From Myxococcota bacterium (GTDB lineage Bacteria > Myxococcota_C > UBA6777), in NCBI GenBank assembly GCA_963169055.1, contig CAUJFU010000051.1, forward strand, positions 1-17,882: a DNA stretch of 17,882 nt, in the 5' to 3' direction. The position numbers and the translations under genes are program-made. Each line of letters begins with the position of its first letter. Position 1 is the first letter of the stretch. Shown in pieces: positions 7,488 to 13,125 of this stretch. The notes under the pieces are model-generated. The model was not told where the DNA came from. It worked only from the letters and a program-made list of their open reading frames with translations, and did not search any database.

Positions 7488-8300
7488 TTAACGAACTTCT
7501 TTGTCCTGCTTTTTGCCTTCTTGCCCTTCAAACGCACCAGATAGCCACGCCAACTTCTCGCGCAAGTGCGCCTGATCCGCCCGCATATACGACTGCATCA
7601 CCTCTTGTGCCGCTCTCCATGACCCTTCTTCTAACAAAGCTTGAATCCGCCAAAAGGCCCGTGGATACGCTAGAAGATCGCCCCCCACATCGCACGTCAC
7701 AGGACTCCAAAAGCCCGCAACATACGAGGCCGAACGCTTGTAGATCTCAGACATCGGTCGATAAAAAAAACCCAACAACAAACTATTGGCCGCATCGATC
7801 AACGCCTCAAACCATTCCAGATCCGCCACAAATATCTCTTCTTCTGGCGCGCCCCCATCGATCCGACCCTGCAACGCCATCAAACGTGACCGCATCTGCG
7901 ACCGTTGCAGCGCGCTGCTGCGCTCACCCACACGGCGAACCACATGCAGCAAGATCGGCTCGCGGATCTCCATAAAATCGTCAATGATCCCCACAACTTC
8001 TGCCGAAAAGCCTTGCGCCATAAACAAGTCCGGCAACAAACGCAAACTCCCTTGTGACCGAAAGTCCGCCACTCGCCACGATCGCCCTTGCCCACCCTCG
8101 ATCAAACCGTCCGCCTTCAACATCTGCAACGCTTGCCGCAAACTTACACGGTTGGTCTCAAACTGCTCCGAAAGCTTCTTCTCTGCGGGCAACGGCTCTC
8201 CCACACTCAACTCCCCTCGCAAAATCAACCGCCGCAACACCCCCGCCAACTGCTCGGGTACTGTGATCGCTTTCTTGATCGGTCCAAAGATCGACACCAC
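7488..8300 (-). CDS. GntR/FadR-family transcriptional regulator
   Basis: A 270-residue one-component regulator. Residues 12-78 form the GntR winged helix-turn-helix (V-P-E-Q-L-A...L-I-L-R-G-E-L...L-P-A-E-K-K-L-S-E-Q-F...N-R-V-S-L-R-Q-A-L-Q-M-L-K...G-L-I). A helical effector domain of the FadR/FCD type follows from about 100 to 250. The usual FCD D-x-x-F-H metal-ligand pattern reads D160-L-E-W-F-E, so the histidine is absent and a metal-binding FCD pocket is unlikely; an acyl or other organic ligand is more plausible. GTG 8300 is the start, with AAGGAG 7 nt upstream. It is first in a leftward gene set that includes the GMC oxidoreductase, and a palindrome covers its promoter, which suggests autoregulation and control of the operon. 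Confidence 0.88.
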   Translation of the reverse strand: MVSIFGPIKKAITVPEQLAGVLRRLILRGELSVGEPLPAEKKLSEQFETNRVSLRQALQMLKADGLIEGGQGRSWRVADFRSQGSLRLLPDLFMAQGFSAEVVGIIDDFMEIREPILLHVVRRVGERSSALQRSQMRSRLMALQGRIDGGAPEEEIFVADLEWFEALIDAANSLLLGFFYRPMSEIYKRSASYVAGFWSPVTCDVGGDLLAYPRAFWRIQALLEEGSWRAAQEVMQSYMRADQAHLREKLAWLSGAFEGQEGKKQDKEVR

Positions 8301-8340
8301 ACTCGCGCTCCTTCTTTGCGGCTTCTACCTCACACCTGAC

Positions 8341-8357
8341 AACTTGTTAAACAAGTT
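8341..8357. promoter_or_regulatory. putative operator of the GntR/FadR regulator
   Basis: AACTTGTTAAACAAGTT is a perfect 8-bp inverted repeat around a single central A. The TTGT-n3-ACAA core is of the kind bound by GntR-family dimers. It overlaps the -10 element and start point of the promoter driving the regulator gene. Confidence 0.65.
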
Positions 8358-8382
8358 ATACAGCGAGATCGAAAAAGTACAA
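8355..8382 (-). promoter_or_regulatory. promoter of the regulator/GMC gene set
   Basis: Minus strand: TTGTAC (8382-8377), 16-nt spacer, TATAAC (8360-8355). The -10 overlaps the palindrome by 3 bp, so a bound dimer would block transcription. The leader is about 48 nt. Confidence 0.6.
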
Positions 8383-8504
8383 GCGATGTTTTGTCACAAG
8401 ATGGTCAAAGGAGTTCGTGGCTTGCGTTTGGTGCGCGCAGAGCCATTGTTTGGGAGGAGGGAAGGGAGAACCGAAGGCGGGAGGTGTGGATTTCTCTTGG
8501 TCTT

Positions 8505-8522
8505 GTGGGGTTGGAACCCCAC
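8505..8522. repeat. GC-rich inverted repeat (hairpin)
   Basis: GTGGGGTT-GG-AACCCCAC is a perfect 8-bp inverted repeat with a 2-nt centre. It has no T-run, so it is not a standard terminator. Together with the 40 bp that follow, it resembles REP-like intergenic elements. Confidence 0.5.
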
Positions 8523-8597
8523 GCCCCGCAAGGAGCGAAGCCCCTTGACCCCATGCTGGCGGAGTGAACAGAAGCGTTTCAAACAGGCGATGGTGCC

Positions 8598-8671
8598 GCG
8601 AGGAGTGTTGTGGAAACGAGTGTTGGAAGGCGTGGCGAGGGGTGTTGTGGAAACGGGCGTTAGAAGGCGTG
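8598..8671. repeat. 37-bp tandem duplication upstream of the exported small protein
   Basis: Units 8598-8634 and 8635-8671 share 33 of 37 positions. All four differences are transitions. The shared core is GTGTTGTGGAAACG followed by GAAGGCGTG. Confidence 0.85.
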
Positions 8672-8695
8672 ATTGGACAAGAAAAGGAGACGAAT

Positions 8696-9193
8696 ATGCG
8701 AGAGGAACGGAAGAGGCCGAATATCGGGAGAAAAGCGAAGCGATTTGTGTGGATGGGAGGGATCGCGATCGGCTTTTATAGCATGGCGGGCTCGGCATGG
8801 TCGGAGCCATCGCCGCGACCGAACCCCACCAAAACGGACAAGGATTCACCGAAGAAAAAAGACGAGGCGAAAAAACGAATGGAAGCGCTGTATGTGGGGC
8901 GTTGGTTGCATGAAGGCGATCGAGCAACGTTGGAGATCAAAGCGGGTGGGCAATTTATAATCGATCACAATTCGCCCGCAGGTCGGATGCGTAGCACAGG
9001 AAAATGGACCGCCACAGAAAAGCAGATCACGCTTGTGTACGCAGGGTCCGGCCACAAGGCGACCTACGATCTCGGGCGCACCCAAACCCAGATGCTCTTG
9101 ATGCACAACGGCCAATTCGCTTTTTTCAAAGTCGCGCACACCCCACCCAAGCCCTCGCCACCGAAAGAAAGCGAACCCAACGAAAAGGAATAA
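8696..9193 (+). CDS. small exported protein with lipocalin-like beta core
   Basis: A 165-residue protein of unknown function. Residues 1-36 are a Sec-type signal peptide with an Arg/Lys-rich n-region, a hydrophobic segment at 17-33 and probable cleavage after S-A-W-S. A Pro/Lys/Asp-rich linker follows (about 37-62). A compact beta-rich domain covers about 66-147: G-R-W, L-E-I-K-A-G-G-Q-F, G-K-W-T, I-T-L-V-Y and similar strands, like small lipocalin-type domains that start G-x-W. A Pro/Glu/Lys tail ends it. ATG 8696 is used because of the AAAAGGAGA site; an upstream extension would run through the tandem duplication. Its TAA abuts the stop of the convergent gene with no gap. Confidence 0.72.
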   Translation: MREERKRPNIGRKAKRFVWMGGIAIGFYSMAGSAWSEPSPRPNPTKTDKDSPKKKDEAKKRMEALYVGRWLHEGDRATLEIKAGGQFIIDHNSPAGRMRSTGKWTATEKQITLVYAGSGHKATYDLGRTQTQMLLMHNGQFAFFKVAHTPPKPSPPKESEPNEKE

Positions 9194-9859
9194 TTACATG
9201 GTGTTGTTCGATGGAGTCCAAACCACGGCAGCGATCAAGCGCATCGCGATCAAGATCGCCCACACCAACAGGACTCCTGCCGAGATCTGCAACAAGCGCG
9301 GAACAGAATAAGGCGAAAGCTGTTGTGCCAACCATGCGATCCCACCGACCCAACCGAGAGGGGCAAACACCGCCACCGCTTTCCATCGACCCGACACCAC
9401 GGGAAACAACCACAACAAAGCCGCCAAAAACCACACACCCGAAAGCCATGTTGATTGAGCATGAAGCACCGCACCCCAAGTATACGGTCGGATCGTCTTG
9501 GGCAGGCGTGATGCCGCTTGCCATCGGCGAAAGTCCAAAGCTTCTTCGGCATGGCAACGTGCGCAATGAGTCCGTAGCATGGGAGTTAACTCTTTGTAGA
9601 AAGGCAGTCGTCGCGCCCCCTCACGGACCCACAAGGCAATACGTTGCTGAAGTTGCGGTGGGATCGGGGCCTGCGAAGGATGCGACAGAAGCCGCTTCAT
9701 CAAGGGGGTGTGTTCGACCGAAAGCGACGAAGGAAGCGAAGTCGGTAAGCGCGACGAAGAAGACCAAAGGACGGGGAAAGTCGAACGCCCCAAGAGCAAC
9801 AATAAGACAACAGCCGCCACCACCACGCCAAATGAAAAAAAAGATGCCTGCGGTTTCAC
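9194..9859 (-). CDS. membrane-anchored mono-haem c-type cytochrome-like protein
   Basis: A 221-residue membrane protein with a haem c attachment site C99-A-R-C102-H103. Four hydrophobic segments are apparent: about 7-24, 138-157, 160-178 and 188-214. With the N terminus inside, the 25-137 loop carrying CxxCH lies in the periplasm, where cytochrome c maturation occurs, so topology and motif agree. Met95 or His133 are possible distal ligands. The start is GTG 9859: the AGAGG site (9867-9871) overlaps the TAG stop of the preceding FAD oxidoreductase, leaving a 10-nt gap and implying translational coupling. It probably accepts electrons from that exported flavoprotein and passes them to the respiratory chain; this is inferred from context. 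It is not a match to a cytochrome family I can name. Confidence 0.72.
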   Translation of the reverse strand: MKPQASFFSFGVVVAAVVLLLLLGRSTFPVLWSSSSRLPTSLPSSLSVEHTPLMKRLLSHPSQAPIPPQLQQRIALWVREGARRLPFYKELTPMLRTHCARCHAEEALDFRRWQAASRLPKTIRPYTWGAVLHAQSTWLSGVWFLAALLWLFPVVSGRWKAVAVFAPLGWVGGIAWLAQQLSPYSVPRLLQISAGVLLVWAILIAMRLIAAVVWTPSNNTM

Positions 9860-9869
9860 GGAACAACCT

Positions 9870-11591
9870 CTATTGTATCGAAGTGAAGGGGTGTTTGATG
9901 CGACGCAAGGCTTCTTCGGCGATGCTGACGCTGTACGTCGAGACCTGTTCAAAAACGGCCAATCCACCGACATCACAATGGGCAAACAAGATCTGCCCAC
10001 AAGGTTGTTGCATCTTTCGGCGGTCTTCGCCGAACAGAAACCCGGGATAGGCGGCGTGCATCGCGTGTCCCCATCGGAAAATATCGATGTGCGTCACGAT
10101 ATCGGGCATCTCAGGGTGCATCCGCGTCAACTCTTCAAGGATCTGCGAAGCCCAAAAGTCCCATCCTTCGCGCAGAAGCGACCGCCGTTCTTGATCGGGA
10201 GAAGAGGCAAAACAAGCATAAAAAGTCAGGGTGGTTTGCTCGTCTTCTTCGGTGTCCGAGGTCGGCAGATCATCGGCGTAGATGTAGCCTTGTGACCAAC
10301 TGCGAAAGCCAAAGTTTTCCCATGCGATCGGAGTATTCGAAGGAAAAGAAGGGCGGCGGCGACAACGCAGATTTGCAACAATCCACGGGATATAACGCAT
10401 CTGGCGAAACTCCGAACGTCCAAGCGCCGTCAGTTCGGGGATGCAAGGATAAACGAGATATTTGGGGGCAGCAAAGATCGCACAGCGCGCTGCGATCGTC
10501 TCGATCTTGCGGGTGTTGAGATCCAAAAAGGTGACGCGCACTCCTTCGGATACATTGCGCACCCGCAAAACCAATTGGCCCGTCCGACACGATGCAGGAG
10601 AGATGCGCCGCAAAAGTTGGCGCACCAAAAAAGCGTTGCCTTCGGGCCAAGACATCTTTCGATCAGTGGGATCGATGGCTTCCACTTCGGGAGGAAGGGC
10701 AAAATCTTTGGAAGGGGGAACTTTTTTACGAGGCGCGACCGAGGTGTAGTATTGCAAGCCAGCCCACGCCGAGATCGATTCGATGGGAAGGGAGAATTCG
10801 TCGATACAACGATCGTTGATCGACCAACGCAAGACGCCCGAATCAAGGTGATGTTCTTGCAAAAAGGCGAGCATGGTCATGCGTTCAAGGCGCACAACGC
10901 TGTCTGCTCGGCTCACTGAATCGAGAGGATAGCCAAAGGCTCGTTTGCCCGAAGAGTCAAGCCAGCCCGACCAATGAGATGCGATCTGCTCGAAGCGTTC
11001 GAGATCTTGGTAATCATTCGATTTCATCAAGTGCCACGGATAACGGCCTTGCGACCATGCGCCTTTTGCGAAGATATTCCGATGAGGGAGCCGCACGATA
11101 TGTTGAGGATCGCAGATCGGCTGTTGATCGATCGGATGGTATCCGACGATCAAGCCGCAATCTTCGTAGATCTTGCACAACGAGCGCAGTTCTTTGCTTG
11201 GGGGATCGACGTAGTGTGCGCCCCACGGAAAGCGGTGGCCTGCGTGGGATCCGCTCTTGGCTGTTCCTCCCATCTCAGAAGCCCGTTCGAGGATTACAAA
11301 GTCGGTCATTCCGGCCTGTTGCATCCGCCAAGCCGCACACAAGCCCGATACTCCGCCCCCGATAATCGCCACACCGTATTGCTTTGTGGGTACTTGTTCT
11401 TGAAAAGCAAAGCCGCCATCTCGCCATCGGTGACCGACTTCGACATCATCCCCAACGATCGCGCCGCTGATTCCGCGCAAACGGGCCTGTTGCTCTGTCC
11501 AAGGCAGCGCCCCCCACCACGAGATCCCCCCCGCCAACCCAGCCAAACCCAACGCCGGCAACAGGTCACGCCGACTGATCTCGTGTGCCAC
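9870..11591 (-). CDS. Tat-exported FAD-dependent oxidoreductase (amine-oxidase-like fold)
   Basis: A 573-residue flavoprotein. The twin-arginine signal I-S-R-R-D-L-L (residues 5-11) precedes a hydrophobic stretch to about 25, so it should be exported folded with FAD bound. The FAD Rossmann motif is G78-G-G-V-S-G83 with Glu102 ending beta-2, followed by an M-G-G-T segment (107-110) as in amine oxidases and phytoene-desaturase-like enzymes. A substrate cannot be assigned; monoamine/polyamine oxidation is one option among several. The start is GTG 11591, with AAAGGAG 7 nt upstream; longer frames to 11726 would place the Tat motif too far inside and read through a repeat. It lies 71 nt after lysC and 10 nt before the CxxCH protein. 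Confidence 0.83.
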   Translation of the reverse strand: MAHEISRRDLLPALGLAGLAGGISWWGALPWTEQQARLRGISGAIVGDDVEVGHRWRDGGFAFQEQVPTKQYGVAIIGGGVSGLCAAWRMQQAGMTDFVILERASEMGGTAKSGSHAGHRFPWGAHYVDPPSKELRSLCKIYEDCGLIVGYHPIDQQPICDPQHIVRLPHRNIFAKGAWSQGRYPWHLMKSNDYQDLERFEQIASHWSGWLDSSGKRAFGYPLDSVSRADSVVRLERMTMLAFLQEHHLDSGVLRWSINDRCIDEFSLPIESISAWAGLQYYTSVAPRKKVPPSKDFALPPEVEAIDPTDRKMSWPEGNAFLVRQLLRRISPASCRTGQLVLRVRNVSEGVRVTFLDLNTRKIETIAARCAIFAAPKYLVYPCIPELTALGRSEFRQMRYIPWIVANLRCRRRPSFPSNTPIAWENFGFRSWSQGYIYADDLPTSDTEEDEQTTLTFYACFASSPDQERRSLLREGWDFWASQILEELTRMHPEMPDIVTHIDIFRWGHAMHAAYPGFLFGEDRRKMQQPCGQILFAHCDVGGLAVFEQVSTYSVSIAEEALRRIKHPFTSIQ

Positions 11592-11625
11592 CGACACGCT
11601 CCTTTCCAGACACTCGCCCTCGGCG

Positions 11626-11697
11626 GCTAGGCCCCAAGGCTCTCGACACAAAAGACCCGATGCTAGGCCCCAAGGCCCTCGACACAAAAGACCCGAT
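11626..11697. repeat. 36-bp tandem duplication spanning the lysC stop codon
   Basis: Units 11626-11661 and 11662-11697 differ at one position (11641 versus 11677). The second unit encodes the last residues of aspartate kinase and its TAG. The first unit is a copy lying just downstream of the stop. Confidence 0.92.
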
Positions 11698-12847
11698 GCA
11701 AGGCACGTTGCACATCTTCTGCGCAAGCCAATGGGACGGCAAACGACATCCGCAAAGGAGCCGTCCAGACGCGCCAGTCCGCAGCCCCCAAGATCCCGCG
11801 CACAGCCTCATTTGCTCGCACCAAAGCCCCCGCTATATCGCCCGATTGGGAACCAATCACGCTGACAACCGCTTTTTCTTCGACGATCGCGGGCCAACGC
11901 AAGCGCGCAACCGCCGCATCCAACTCGGGATACGCATCCCGCCAAAAAGCCACATCGATCTGCTGCCCCCCCCAAAAACTCAACGATGGATGCAGACTTT
12001 GCGCAGCCAATTGCGCTTGATAAACGGCCTCGTCAGCTTCGGCATGTGGCACAGACAACCAACACAACGGACGCAAGCAAGTAATCGCCGTCTTCGTCTT
12101 AGACTCGGTGTCCAGATCACGACGGATCAAGGTGTATCCATCGCTCCCTGCGGTCGCTTTTGCGTACAGCGCGATCTTATGCTCACGCGCAAAACGCACA
12201 GCTTCCGCATGAAGCACCTTTGCCCCCATCCGCGCCATCTCTTCCATCTCGTCGTATCCCAAGCTATCAAGGCGTTTTGCATCCAAAACCACACGCGGAT
12301 CGGCATCGTACACACCATCCACATCCGAATAGATCTCGCAGGATTCCGCTCCCAAAGCCGCAGCCAAGGCAACCGCCGTTGTGTCCGATCCGCCCCGTCC
12401 CAATGTCGTGATCTCGCGTTTGTACGACATCCCCTGAAAGCCCGCAACGATCACGATCTTTCCACGCGCAAGCTCGTCTTGAATACGGATCGGGCGCACT
12501 TCGATGATCTGCGCTTCAAAGTGCCGATCATTGGTCAAGATCCCGCTTTGCGATCCCGTAAAAGAGATCGCCTCATACCCGTGGGCTTGGATCGCCATCG
12601 ACAACAGCGCCATACTGATGCGCTCACCCGTACTCAACAACATATCCAACTCACGACGCGGTGGTTCGGGCGTGATCTCATGCGCCATCTTCATCAAACG
12701 GTTGGTGGTATCGCCCATCGCCGACACCACCACCACGACCTGAAAGCCTTGACGCTTCGCTTCCACCACCCGCTCCGCTACCCGCAACAGCCGCCCCACA
12801 TCCGCCACCGAAGATCCACCGTACTTTTGCACTCGGATCGCTGTCAT
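11663..12847 (-). CDS. lysC: aspartate kinase with degenerate C-terminal ACT domains
   Basis: Phosphorylates L-aspartate, the first step toward lysine/DAP, threonine and methionine. It has 394 residues, a little short of the usual 400-plus. The kinase core is well conserved: V-Q-K-Y-G-G-S-S (6-13), V-V-V-V-S-A-M-G (38-45), S-T-G-E-R (72-76), G-F-Q-G (136-139), [11 protein letters not shown] (147-157) and [11 protein letters not shown] (175-185). The regulatory part (about 255-394) is weak: the first ACT repeat is hard to recognise, and the second keeps V-S-V-I-G-S and A-L-H-R-V-F but lacks the usual I-S-T-S-E-I-K-I-S segment, reading W-T-A-P-L-R-M-S. Feedback control by lysine/threonine may be altered or lost. 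ATG 12847 is chosen, with AAGGAG upstream. It is divergent from the TonB receptor. Confidence 0.93.
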   Translation of the reverse strand: MTAIRVQKYGGSSVADVGRLLRVAERVVEAKRQGFQVVVVVSAMGDTTNRLMKMAHEITPEPPRRELDMLLSTGERISMALLSMAIQAHGYEAISFTGSQSGILTNDRHFEAQIIEVRPIRIQDELARGKIVIVAGFQGMSYKREITTLGRGGSDTTAVALAAALGAESCEIYSDVDGVYDADPRVVLDAKRLDSLGYDEMEEMARMGAKVLHAEAVRFAREHKIALYAKATAGSDGYTLIRRDLDTESKTKTAITCLRPLCWLSVPHAEADEAVYQAQLAAQSLHPSLSFWGGQQIDVAFWRDAYPELDAAVARLRWPAIVEEKAVVSVIGSQSGDIAGALVRANEAVRGILGAADWRVWTAPLRMSFAVPLACAEDVQRALHRVFCVEGLGA

Positions 12848-12927
12848 CCTCGCCTTGCTCCTTCTGCATCGCACCGATCGACTGTCTCGTCCTCCCCGCC
12901 CTTCCGCCAACCTCGCATCGCTTCAAC

Positions 12928-12959
12928 TTGACAGACGGTGCGGGACAAGCTTCTCTACA
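12928..12959 (+). promoter_or_regulatory. possible promoter of the TonB receptor gene
   Basis: A perfect TTGACA lies at 12928-12933, but the -10 is poor: TTCTCT at 17 nt or TCTACA at 20 nt. It would give a leader of about 160 nt. No cobalamin-type or other riboswitch signature is evident in 12960-13125. Confidence 0.3.
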
Positions 12960-13125
12960 CGTTGCCGAACGATACGCGATCACGCACCTTTGCGCTTTTT
13001 TTCTTCCGCTGGCACCCTCACCTTGGAAGCCTTGTACCCGAAACGTTGCGTATCCACAAGCCCAAACCAAGCTCTCTTCTTCCGTCTCTGCGGTTCAACC
13101 GCCCAAGCTCATACGGAAAATCAAC

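Larger units (their letters stand above)
8361..8695. other. intergenic region without a gene; inverted-repeat-rich segment
   Basis: No credible coding sequence. It holds the -35 of the leftward promoter, a hairpin with 8-bp arms (GTGGGGTT/AACCCCAC, 8505-8522), and a following C-rich segment to about 8560 with the look of a dispersed intergenic repeat. A 37-bp tandem duplication and an AAAAGGAGA ribosome site at 8682-8690 follow. I could not find a convincing promoter for the rightward gene. Confidence 0.6.

Noticed and set aside
8564-8695. N-terminal extension of the exported small protein
   Set aside because: It would translate the 37-bp tandem duplication and bury the signal peptide; the strong ribosome site is at 8682-8690.
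7786-8781. 331-codon plus-strand frame across the GntR gene and the intergenic region
   Set aside because: It runs antisense through a conserved winged-helix domain, then through an operator and repeats; no start signal.
11585-12931. 448-codon open frame on the plus strand opposite lysC
   Set aside because: Antisense of a clearly conserved aspartate kinase; the product is Arg/His/Pro-rich as expected of a shadow frame.
12928-13125. TTG start giving a longer TonB receptor
   Set aside because: The TTG is part of a perfect TTGACA hexamer, and the signal peptide begins only at Met 13126.
12934-13125. Possible riboswitch in the long leader of the TonB receptor
   Set aside because: No cobalamin-type or other conserved motif is visible, and the leader length rests on a weak promoter call.
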